Source: JAHEJX01 sp041605955 (GTDB lineage: Bacteria > Actinomycetota > Acidimicrobiia > Spongiisociales > UBA5794). From it: a stretch of 26,193 nucleotides of DNA. The stretch spans positions 1 to 26,193 of the forward strand of contig JBFIXI010000060.1 of assembly GCA_041605955.1 (NCBI GenBank), given 5' to 3'. Each line of letters starts with the position of its first letter. Positions within the stretch are counted from its first letter, which is position 1. The notes under the pieces are model-generated. The model did not search any database and was not told where the DNA came from. It worked only from the letters and a program-made list of their open reading frames with translations. Both the position numbers and the translations under genes were made by a program. Shown here piece by piece: positions 5,730-11,909 of the stretch.

Positions 5730-7469
5730 ATGATTCGGTACGGCATTTCTCGGTTGACGCCCGAGGGGGCGGAAGACGCCGACTATCTCGACTCGCTCCT
5801 CGAGTTGGGCCATGACGCCATCGAGCTGCCATTCGTACATGGCTTTCCATGGAAGGAGAGACGCTGTGCCCGGTTCGGGGAGGCGGCGGCCGAGCGGGGA
5901 ATGACGGTTTCGGTGCACGCTCCCTACTTCGCAGTCCTCACTCAGGACGATCCGGACACCAGGCCCCAGACGTTGGCCGCCCTGGAGCACACGATGAAGC
6001 TCGGCAAAGAACTGGGGGCCCACACCGTGGTCGCCCACACCGGCTACGGGCGCGACCGCGATGCGGAAGAGTTGCACGCCCTGGTAGACGCCGGGTTGAG
6101 GACCATCGAGCCGAAGGTACGTCACCTCGGAGTGGCGCTCGGCCTGGAAACCGCCGGGACGCAGCGAGCGTTTGGGTCGCTCGGCGACATTGCGATCATC
6201 GCCAACAACTTCTCGTTCGTTCGTCCGGTGATCGATTGGGCTCACGTCCACGCCATCAGCGGGGGGGCCCTCACCACTACGGAGGCGTTCGCCTCGGTGA
6301 TCGCCTTCCTGCGCGAGGAGTTCCCCGGCTGGGCCATCGATCCACTGCACACTCAGTTCACCGACAACCAGTTCGGCCCTAGCGGTGAGATTCGCCACGT
6401 GCCGTACGGCACCGGGTCGCTCCGCATCGGTCCGCTGGTCGAAGCGGCGACTGCGGCCGGGTTGAAGATGATCGTCATCTCGGAAGCCAAGGAGGATTCC
6501 AGCCACGCCGCCATCCTGGAAGAGATGAGGGCAATGGAGGCCACGGCCCGGCCCGCGCCGCAGGGACCGGGCCGACTGGTGGGCTCCGGGAGGTTCGAGA
6601 CACCAGACCCCTTGACCGTGGTCAAGGACGGCGACGCTCATGTGACGACCGGTTTCGATCGCCGGGTCCGGCTATCGAACATCGACAAAGTGTTCTGGCC
6701 GGATGACGGCTACACCAAGGGAGACCTGATCCAGTATTACGCCGCGATCGCTCCGGTGTTGCTGCCGCACCTGGCCGGCCGCGCCCTGTCGCTGTCGCGC
6801 TATCCGGACGGCATCGACGGCAACACGTTCTATGAGAAGCAGTGCCCCTCCCATGCCCCGGAGTGGATCATCCGCGCTCCGATCCCCTCGGGATCGCGTC
6901 GCGAGGTCATCCACTTCTGTACCGCCCCCGATGTCGAGTCGCTGGTGTGGATCGCCAGCATGGCCGCCATCGAGATGCATCCCTGGCTGTCGCGAGTCCA
7001 CCATCCCGAGAGCCCTGACTTCGCTCTCTTCGATCTGGACCCACAGGAAGGTTCGTCGTGGGAGCAGGTGGTATACGTTGCCGGACTGGTGAATGTGCTT
7101 CTAGAGCGGCTCGGGCTGGCGGGCTATCCGAAGACCTCCGGCTCGCGGGGCATGCACATCTTGGTGCCCCTGGAGCCCATGTACGACTACGCCCGGGTGC
7201 GTCGTTTTGTGGAGACGATCGGGCGCATGGTGGCCACCGCCGATCCCGGGGCCGCAACGATGGAGTGGGACATTCCCCGACGCGGGCCGCGGGTCTTCAT
7301 CGACCACAATCAGAACGTGGGCGGCAAGACGACCGCATCGGTGTACTCGGTACGTCCCAGACCGGGCGCCCCGGTGTCGACTCCGCTTTTTGTGGGACGA
7401 GATCGAGGAGATCGATCCGGCCACGTTCACGATCGCCACGATCTGGGACCGCCTCCGCAAACACGGTGA
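5730..7469 (+). CDS. endonuclease IV-like TIM barrel fused to LigD-type primase-polymerase
   Basis: Two domains in one frame. Residues ~1-275 form an AP-endonuclease-2-type TIM barrel (endonuclease IV / sugar-phosphate isomerase fold). Candidate Zn ligands line up with E. coli Nfo: H63 (VHAPY), H103 (VAHTG), E140 (GLETAG), D169 and H172 (IDWAHVH), H207 (LHTQFTDNQF), H223 (IRHVPYG) and E252. The Nfo Asp two residues before the last His is Ile here. Residues ~300-602 are the NHEJ polymerase/primase domain of LigD: KVFWPDDGYTKGDLIQYY, RYPDGI.G..FYEK, the catalytic FDLDP (D435, D437), KTSGSRGMHI and RVFIDHNQN. No ligase or PE domain is present. Such a protein could cut abasic ends and fill them in, but that is inference. 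A +1 shift at T5 (7387-7391) replaces the true C-terminus, so the frame as read ends at 7469. ATG at 5730 starts the TIM barrel at its first strand. Confidence 0.88.
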   Translation: MIRYGISRLTPEGAEDADYLDSLLELGHDAIELPFVHGFPWKERRCARFGEAAAERGMTVSVHAPYFAVLTQDDPDTRPQTLAALEHTMKLGKELGAHTVVAHTGYGRDRDAEELHALVDAGLRTIEPKVRHLGVALGLETAGTQRAFGSLGDIAIIANNFSFVRPVIDWAHVHAISGGALTTTEAFASVIAFLREEFPGWAIDPLHTQFTDNQFGPSGEIRHVPYGTGSLRIGPLVEAATAAGLKMIVISEAKEDSSHAAILEEMRAMEATARPAPQGPGRLVGSGRFETPDPLTVVKDGDAHVTTGFDRRVRLSNIDKVFWPDDGYTKGDLIQYYAAIAPVLLPHLAGRALSLSRYPDGIDGNTFYEKQCPSHAPEWIIRAPIPSGSRREVIHFCTAPDVESLVWIASMAAIEMHPWLSRVHHPESPDFALFDLDPQEGSSWEQVVYVAGLVNVLLERLGLAGYPKTSGSRGMHILVPLEPMYDYARVRRFVETIGRMVATADPGAATMEWDIPRRGPRVFIDHNQNVGGKTTASVYSVRPRPGAPVSTPLFVGRDRGDRSGHVHDRHDLGPPPQTR

Positions 7470-7539
7470 TCTCTATGCCCCAGTCCTCACCGGCGGGCAG
7501 AGTCTGGAGCAAGCGGAAGCCGCCATGGGCCTCGACTGA
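7392..7539 (+). pseudogene. displaced C-terminal end of the LigD-polymerase domain
   Basis: Directly after the T5 run, the neighbouring frame reads WDEIEEIDPATFTIATIWDR and continues through LRKHGDLYAPVLTGGQSLEQ to a stop at 7539. This is the normal end of a LigD polymerase domain (family pattern: PVSTPLxWDEL...FTI...RL...GDPW/LYAPVL). Dropping one base from the T5 run joins the two parts into a single 602-residue protein. All catalytic motifs lie upstream, so either the shift is a homopolymer sequencing error or the gene has only recently been damaged. Confidence 0.8.
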
Positions 7540-7830
7540 CCCAGCGCGGATTCTCCCCGCCAACTTGTCGCCCGTCAGGCATGTCACGCGGAGGCGAAAC
7601 CGTTGCAAACATTGGCTAACAGGGTTAATGGGGGTAGGCAGTGTCTGACGGCTTTGATAGTTTGCCTTATCCGACGTTACGTCGGAGACGGGTCGATGCG
7701 GGGCGCCGAAAGCAGCAGCTGGGCGGCTCGCATCGTGAACCTACCCCATCGGTAGGCTCGGGGGAGCGAAGCCATCAGCTCCGCGATGGTGGTGCCCGTG
7801 ATGCATCGTTGCCGGGGGAACTCGATGCAA
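7540..7830. other. intergenic gap with two short hairpins
   Basis: This convergent gap holds no gene I can support. It contains two perfect 6-bp hairpins: 7671-7685 (CCGACG-TTA-CGTCGG) and 7740-7756 (CCTACC-N5-GGTAGG). Either could help terminate the minus-strand operon ending at 7831 or the fusion gene ending at 7539. The minus strand also has an open frame through 7680-7830 with coding-like composition but no convincing start. No known riboswitch consensus was recognised. Confidence 0.4.
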
Positions 7831-8679
7831 TCAGGCTGGCCACCGGCCGGGGTACGGTCCTACTGCGACCGGCATCCCGCTGGTGGACCAGTCGCTCCAC
7901 GATCCTGGGTAGAGCGCCCCGACTTCGAAGCCGGCCAGCTCCATCGCGAGGATGTTGTGACACGCCGTCACCCCGCTTCCGCAGTACGAGACTACGGGCG
8001 TTCCTGCGCCGGCTCCCAGCTCCCGAAATCTGGCCGCCAGCTCTTGGGGCGACTTGAACCCGCCGTCCAACCGGAGGTTGTCCGTGAGCGGCGCGCTCAC
8101 CGCCGACGGGATGTGACCGGCGACGGGGTCTACCGGCTCATCTTCTCCGAGGTAGCGCTCGCGCGCCCTGGCATCCAGGGTCAACGAGGTCGCCAGCCGA
8201 TCTGCCAACTCGGTGCGATCGATTCGTGGCATGGCGCCGGTCGTGGCGGGGACGTATTCCGCGGCGGGCGGGGACACCTCGCCCGACTCCAGCAGATCTC
8301 GGGGCCAGGCGGCCAAACCGCCGTCGAGCACGGCGACCTTCTCGTGGCCGAGGTCGCGCAGCATCCACCACAGGCGGGCAGCAATGGCGCCGCCGCGGTC
8401 GTCGTAGGCAACGACGGTCGTCGCGGGGGCGATCCCCTTGGCGCCCAGTGTTCTGACGAAATCCTTCGGCTCCGGAAGCGGGTGGCGGCCGGGTCCGGAG
8501 GGCGCGCTCAGATCGCGATCGAGATGCACGTAGACCGCGCCGGGAATGTGGGCCTCCCGATACGCAGTCGGTCCCCGGTCCGGTTCGCCGAGATACCAGC
8601 GACAGTCCACAATCCGGAGATCGTCCGCGTGGAGATGGCTTGCCAGCCAATCCGCAGTGACGAGAGGGCCCAACGCCAC
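7831..8679 (-). CDS. thiosulfate/3-mercaptopyruvate sulfurtransferase (tandem rhodanese)
   Basis: A 282-residue protein with two rhodanese domains. The N-terminal inactive domain includes IVDCRWYLGEPDRG, the CH2A-type element YREAHIPGAVYV and GLAAWPRDL. The C-terminal catalytic domain includes AGHIPSAVSAP and the active-site loop SYCGSGVTACHN, with the nucleophilic Cys at residue 233. A CGSGVTA loop is typical of 3-mercaptopyruvate sulfurtransferases, while thiosulfate-specific enzymes have CRKGVT; substrate preference is therefore inferred. It transfers sulfane sulfur to cyanide or thiols in the cytoplasm. GTG at 8679 lies one base past the stop of the upstream gene and matches the usual N-terminus; ATG at 8721 inside that gene is less likely. 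It is the last gene of the minus-strand operon. Confidence 0.92.
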   Translation of the reverse strand: MALGPLVTADWLASHLHADDLRIVDCRWYLGEPDRGPTAYREAHIPGAVYVHLDRDLSAPSGPGRHPLPEPKDFVRTLGAKGIAPATTVVAYDDRGGAIAARLWWMLRDLGHEKVAVLDGGLAAWPRDLLESGEVSPPAAEYVPATTGAMPRIDRTELADRLATSLTLDARARERYLGEDEPVDPVAGHIPSAVSAPLTDNLRLDGGFKSPQELAARFRELGAGAGTPVVSYCGSGVTACHNILAMELAGFEVGALYPGSWSDWSTSGMPVAVGPYPGRWPA

Positions 8680-8680
8680 G

Positions 8681-9235
8681 TCAGAGATGGGGAGGCGTCT
8701 CCGGTGTTGCCACGGCGGCATCGGCGGGACGGCTTTGCGGGATCAAACCCTTCGGCGCCGCGGCGGCTTCCCAAGGGCGAGCGATCACGTGCCAGGCCAG
8801 AACGCCGGCCACCGTTGGCAGGGACAACGGCGCGTCGATGGCGACCGTGTTGTAGGAGATCGGAGAGCCCCGCAGTTCGGCAAACACCGATCCGCCGATC
8901 TCGACTCGCCACCGGCGCGGCATCGGGTGGCTGACGAGCTCATAGGCGAACCCGGGACCGGTGATGTCCCAGCGCCGTCCCCACCACGAGCGGCGAGTGA
9001 TCCGGCCCACTTCCGTTCCGTCGCTGTCGACCGCCTTGACTACCGCGAATCCGTCCGGCTCCAAGAGCCACTCCGTCCCGTCGGCAAGCTGAGCCATCGA
9101 CACATGGAGCCGCGGGAACCGCCGCAAACGAGCCACCATCTCTCCGTGACTGACCAGGGTCCAATTGTTGGAGAACCATGGGCTGACCAGGTGGGCCTCA
9201 CCGCGGATCAAGTTGTCGGGTCCGGCGCGCCGCAT
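8681..9235 (-). CDS. hypothetical protein, beta-rich, possible tubby/LURP-one-like fold
   Basis: A 184-residue protein I cannot name. It has alternating short strands with turns: EWLLEPDGFAVVKAVDSDGT, then GRITRRSWWGRRWDITGPGF, YELVSHPMPRRWRVEIGG and SVFAELRGS. This is reminiscent of tubby-C/LURP-one-related domains, where similar (W/R)RWxI..G motifs recur, but the likeness is by eye and weak. The C-terminal ~25 residues are Pro/Ala-rich. There is no signal peptide or membrane helix. ATG at 9235 lies 27 bases after the TetR stop and no ribosome binding site is obvious. It is followed immediately by the sulfurtransferase gene, so co-transcription is likely. Confidence 0.75.
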   Translation of the reverse strand: MRRAGPDNLIRGEAHLVSPWFSNNWTLVSHGEMVARLRRFPRLHVSMAQLADGTEWLLEPDGFAVVKAVDSDGTEVGRITRRSWWGRRWDITGPGFAYELVSHPMPRRWRVEIGGSVFAELRGSPISYNTVAIDAPLSLPTVAGVLAWHVIARPWEAAAAPKGLIPQSRPADAAVATPETPPHL

Positions 9236-9262
9236 GGGCCCAGGTTACGCCGAAGCGGTGAG

Positions 9263-9934
9263 CTACTCCACCGTGATCTGGCGGCGGGGGAGCGGCGCCG
9301 CTTCGTCGGGCGTCTCACCGAGCAAGCCTTGGAAGGCCGCTGCCAGCAGCTGCAGCGTGTTGTACACCGAGTCCCGCGAGCGCTCCGGATCGAGATCCGA
9401 CATGAGCTCGATCCCCACGAACAGGGCCGAGATGGTGAACGCGATGTCGTCCATGTTGAACATTCCGACGAACGGCGACTTGGCGGCGAGGCGCTCCAAG
9501 GTCTCCTTCACGAAGTCGATCCACGGCTCGAAGGTCTTCATGAGGTGTTGGGCCCGCACGTCGTCCGTAGCGGCACCCGCCATCAGCTGGGTGAGCAAAG
9601 TCATGTTCCCCGACTCACGGTCCTCACGGTGGAGGTCGCCGGCGACTGCCGCCAGATCCGCCAGGCTCTCGACCTTCTCCAGCCGCGACCGATAGAGCTC
9701 GATCCTGGCGCTCGATGTGTGCTCCATCGTGGCCCGCAGCAGCTCCTCGATGCTGCCGAAGTGGTAGAAGATGAGGGCTTGGTTGAAGTCACCGCGGCGG
9801 GCGATCGCGCGGGCGCTGGTGCCGGTGATCCCCTCCTCCTTGATCGTTGCCACCGTGGCTTCGATGATGCGGTGCTTGGTATCTCGACTCATTGCCTCAT
9901 AATCGGTGTGCGGGGCGCTTGGCGCAGTCGACAC
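9263..9934 (-). CDS. TetR-family transcriptional regulator
   Basis: A 223-residue protein. The N-terminal TetR DNA-binding domain spans residues ~16-65 (TKHRIIEATVATIKEEGITG, TSARAIARRGDFNQALIFYHFGS). The all-helical ligand-binding domain follows, with repeated hydrophobic helices up to AAAFQGLLG. Family members are repressors released by small ligands. GTG at 9934 is favoured by GGAGAG seven bases upstream, although it overlaps the end of the DUF393 gene by 38 bases. ATG at 9892 (MSRDTKHRII), 4 bases after that gene's stop, is the alternative. It is fourth in the operon starting at 11666 and probably controls it through the dyad at 11723-11753. Confidence 0.88.
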   Translation of the reverse strand: MSTAPSAPHTDYEAMSRDTKHRIIEATVATIKEEGITGTSARAIARRGDFNQALIFYHFGSIEELLRATMEHTSSARIELYRSRLEKVESLADLAAVAGDLHREDRESGNMTLLTQLMAGAATDDVRAQHLMKTFEPWIDFVKETLERLAAKSPFVGMFNMDDIAFTISALFVGIELMSDLDPERSRDSVYNTLQLLAAAFQGLLGETPDEAAPLPRRQITVE

Positions 9935-10301
9935 AGTATGGCTCTCCCAGTATGGCCCCGATCGCTTTGCGGTGGGTGGAGACCCGCTTGAAGACGGCCG
10001 CCGCCAGCCTTCTCATCCCAGGCCGCGCCAGCCGAATTGCCCACGGACGCCACTTGCGCAACGCCCACAGCGCCATGATGTAGGCATCGGGGGAGCCCCA
10101 CCAGACCCGGCCGTCGCTGCCGATTACCACGAGGTCGTCCCCCAGCACCGGGATATCGCCGAAGTGGGCCCTCGCCGCCGGGCTCCCGGCGGCGAGGATC
10201 TGGAGCGGTATGTGGGCTTTCTCGGTCATCAGCCAATGGGCCGACCGGCGGCACAGCGCACACGTTTCGTCGTAGATAACGGTTATCCCGGTGAGTGTCA
10301 T
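9897..10301 (-). CDS. DCC/DUF393-family thiol-disulfide oxidoreductase-like protein
   Basis: A 134-residue protein with the defining N-terminal motif YDETCALCRRS (C14, C17; family consensus YDGxCxLC). A thioredoxin-like strand-helix pattern follows: GDIPVLGDDLVVIGSDG, then a Trp-rich helix WWGSPDAYIMALWALRKW. A second CxxC lies near the end (PYCVDC, C123 and C126), which is unusual and may bind metal or form a second redox pair. Predicted to act in the cytoplasm or at the membrane face; the partner is unknown, and the neighbouring membrane proteins are candidates. ATG at 10301 lies 8 bases after the stop of the upstream gene. Confidence 0.85.
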   Translation of the reverse strand: MTLTGITVIYDETCALCRRSAHWLMTEKAHIPLQILAAGSPAARAHFGDIPVLGDDLVVIGSDGRVWWGSPDAYIMALWALRKWRPWAIRLARPGMRRLAAAVFKRVSTHRKAIGAILGEPYCVDCAKRPAHRL

Positions 10302-10309
10302 GGCAACGG

Positions 10310-10708
10310 CTAGGTCCCGGAGGTGACGCCGCGGTGCATCACCGGTGGTTCTGCAATATCGATCTCGCGCCGTTGCCGGATCTTCCAAAAGACGTACATG
10401 TTGACGAAGTGGATGACTCCGAGGCTGGCCAGGAGGATCCCGAGCTTGCGGATCAATAGCTCGCTCGCCTCGATGTTGTCCTGTGGGCGATTGCCGCCGG
10501 GCAGCAGCAGCAAGGCGTAGCCGAGGTTCAGCATGTAGAAGCCGATCACCAGCAACCGATTCACCGCCTGTGCCATCTTGGGCTTGTCGGTGAAGACGTC
10601 CTCTAGGAACACCGTCCCATTTGCGAACAAGGTGCGCGCCAGCCACACGACGAGGCTCACCGCCACAGTGCCGTAGATCACGTAGATCAGGATCAGGGTG
10701 TTGTCCAT
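10310..10708 (-). CDS. small three-helix membrane protein
   Basis: A 132-residue protein with three predicted membrane segments: residues ~6-25 (LILIYVIYGTVAVSLVVWLA), ~52-70 (LLVIGFYMLNLGYALLLL) and ~88-108 (KLGILLASLGVIHFVNMYVF). A polar loop between the first two carries FLEDVFTDKPKMAQAVNRLL, and the C-terminal tail is charged. It resembles conserved hypothetical integral membrane proteins of actinobacteria; no function is known to me. ATG at 10708 has a good AGGAGA site 6 bases upstream. It sits 7 bases after the preceding membrane-protein gene and 8 bases before the DUF393 gene, so the three form a tight operon. Confidence 0.8.
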   Translation of the reverse strand: MDNTLILIYVIYGTVAVSLVVWLARTLFANGTVFLEDVFTDKPKMAQAVNRLLVIGFYMLNLGYALLLLPGGNRPQDNIEASELLIRKLGILLASLGVIHFVNMYVFWKIRQRREIDIAEPPVMHRGVTSGT

Positions 10709-10715
10709 GGTTCTC

Positions 10716-11666
10716 CTATCTCCGAGTGCTTGAGTCGATCGAGTTCGCGGGGGCGGCCGAGCCGCTCGGATGTGGTGACGGGCCGTCCCCCAGGCTGGGC
10801 AACGCCGTTGGCATCGCTGCGGCGGCTCCCTCTCCCCGTCCCCCTTCAGGACACATCGGGTAGGGAGAGGGAACCGGCGGGATCGGGCCGCCGCCGGCGG
10901 GTCCGGGTTGCGGCTCGGCGGAGCCTCGAGAGGATGGTGGAGGTGCACTGGGCGGGGGAATCCGGGCGAGGTCGACGGGAGGAGTCGTCGCTATCTGAGG
11001 GATCACCCCCGCCCCGAGCAGCGCCAACAGGACGGCGGGAAGCAGCGTTTCTTGGAGGCTCGCTTGGGCCAGCGAGGACATGACAATGCCGAGGCCCAAC
11101 ACGCTCGTCGCCCACAACAAGGCGCCCCGTTTGACCCGTGCCGTGAGCCGAGTCGTGCGCAAAAAGGGCTCGCTGAGGTTCAAGCCGAGCGCCGTCAGCC
11201 AGCCAGCGGCAGCCCCGGCCGCGGTGCCGCCGACCATGCCGGCTCCGAGTCGGCTGTCGAGCGAGCCAGACGGATCGAACGCGTTGAAGTAGACGAAGGC
11301 ATAACCGGTACACACCGCGGCTCCCGCCAGCGCGCCGGCGATGCCCCACTCGAGCAGTGGTTGGCGCCCCGGCGGCTTGGTCCGGCGATTGAGACGGGAA
11401 GGACGCGGGTGGCTCGGGTCGCCGATGAAGAGGGCGTGCAGCAGGGCAATGGCGAGGGCAGGGATCAACCCAACTGCGACAACGACGCCCGCCCCCAACA
11501 GGCTCATCAGGATCAAGAAGGAGATCGAGAACCCGAGGAGGGCGGCATAGGCTCCCAAGCCGGCACCCAGGATCGCTCCCCAGACGGTCAGCAGGCGCAG
11601 GGCGTAGAAAGGCCATAGCGAGGGGTGGCCGTTGCTGCGGGCCTTGCGGCGACTGTTGGGGAACAT
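10716..11666 (-). CDS. membrane protein with Pro/Gly-rich C-terminal tail, first gene of TetR operon
   Basis: A 316-residue protein. A basic N-terminus (MFPNSRRKARSNGHPS) precedes about six hydrophobic segments between residues 20 and 230 (for example AILGAGLGAYAALLGFSISF, GIAGALAGAAVCTGYAFVYF and GGTAAGAAAGWLTALGLNL). The last ~80 residues are Pro/Ser/Gly-rich and disordered (PPPSAPPPSSRGSAEPQPG), and part of that tail is encoded by a palindromic repeat. I do not recognise a family. ATG at 11666 has AGGAGA 6 bases upstream. It heads the operon driven by the promoter at 11740-11768. Confidence 0.75.
   Translation of the reverse strand: MFPNSRRKARSNGHPSLWPFYALRLLTVWGAILGAGLGAYAALLGFSISFLILMSLLGAGVVVAVGLIPALAIALLHALFIGDPSHPRPSRLNRRTKPPGRQPLLEWGIAGALAGAAVCTGYAFVYFNAFDPSGSLDSRLGAGMVGGTAAGAAAGWLTALGLNLSEPFLRTTRLTARVKRGALLWATSVLGLGIVMSSLAQASLQETLLPAVLLALLGAGVIPQIATTPPVDLARIPPPSAPPPSSRGSAEPQPGPAGGGPIPPVPSPYPMCPEGGRGEGAAAAMPTALPSLGDGPSPHPSGSAAPANSIDSSTRR
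10827..10872. repeat. palindromic GC-rich repeat inside the membrane-protein tail
   Basis: Inverted arms TCCCTCTCCC and GGGAGAGGGA (10 bp, perfect) flank a 26-base centre. In the minus reading the element encodes PSPYPMCPEGGRGEG, a sequence type typical of translated REP/MITE-like intergenic repeats rather than of folded protein. Its position in a disordered tail is consistent with a small palindromic element inserted in frame. Confidence 0.45.
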
Positions 11667-11697
11667 GGGATCTCCTAGGCGAACCTGACCTGGGCGG

Positions 11698-11735
11698 TTG
11701 AGCGTTTGCTTTGAGCGTTAGCTTTGAGCATATGA
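11698..11735. repeat. three tandem TTTGAGC repeats in the operon leader
   Basis: Three near-identical units with a 13-base spacing follow one another: TTGAGCGTTTGC (11698), TTTGAGCGTTAGC (11710) and TTTGAGCATATGA (11723). The third is also the left arm of the dyad at 11723-11753. Repeated half-sites suggest cooperative binding of a regulator, most simply the TetR protein of the operon. Confidence 0.5.
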
Positions 11736-11753
11736 TTAAAGCGTATGCTCAAA
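11723..11753. promoter_or_regulatory. perfect 10-bp inverted repeat, probable TetR operator
   Basis: Arms TTTGAGCATA and TATGCTCAAA are perfectly complementary around an 11-base spacer. The dyad covers the -10 element of the predicted promoter and lies 57-87 bases upstream of the first gene (start 11666). Its size suits a TetR dimer or pair of dimers. Binding here would block the operon that encodes the TetR regulator. Confidence 0.65.
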
Positions 11754-11768
11754 ACCCGAGCTTGTCAA
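11740..11768 (-). promoter_or_regulatory. sigma-70-type promoter of the minus-strand operon
   Basis: On the minus strand a perfect -35 TTGACA (11768-11763) is separated by exactly 17 bases from TACGCT (11745-11740), a fair -10 for a high-GC actinobacterium. A second TTGACA lies about 29 bases further upstream. The predicted start is about 65 bases before the first gene and is overlapped by the inverted repeat at 11723-11753. Confidence 0.6.
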
Positions 11769-11815
11769 TGGAGAGTTTGTGAATGGAGTTTGTCAATACC
11801 CCTAATTGAGACCTG

Positions 11816-11831
11816 TGACAGGCACCTGTCA
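11816..11831. promoter_or_regulatory. 16-base palindrome upstream of the exonuclease gene
   Basis: TGACAGG-CA-CCTGTCA is a 7-bp perfect dyad about 80 bases before the exonuclease ATG. The pentamer ACCTG recurs three times across 11811-11840. It is a plausible operator for the exonuclease gene or for the divergent operon; no regulator is assigned. It does not match the mycobacterial LexA box. Confidence 0.4.
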
Positions 11832-11909
11832 GCACCTGAGGTTGGGTACGAACGCCGGCATGGGCGAGCAGGTGTTCCCCCGCCCACGTCCCGATTAGGG
11901 TCGGCAACG

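Noticed and set aside
7680..7830. Minus-strand reading with MASLPRAYRWGRFTMRAAQL as a small gene
   Set aside because: The composition looks coding-like, but there is no convincing start, ribosome site or known relative; it is recorded only within the gap entry.
8546..9991. 481-codon plus-strand open frame
   Set aside because: It lies opposite the sulfurtransferase, unknown protein and TetR genes, all of which show real domain signatures on the minus strand; its translation has no recognisable domain.
11698..11753. CRISPR-like array from the TTTGAGC repeats
   Set aside because: The repeats are only ~13 bases, directly adjacent and without spacers; they fit operator half-sites.
11816..11831. 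SOS (LexA) box upstream of the exonuclease gene
   Set aside because: The palindrome TGACAGG-CA-CCTGTCA does not match the actinobacterial LexA consensus TCGAAC-N4-GTTCGA.
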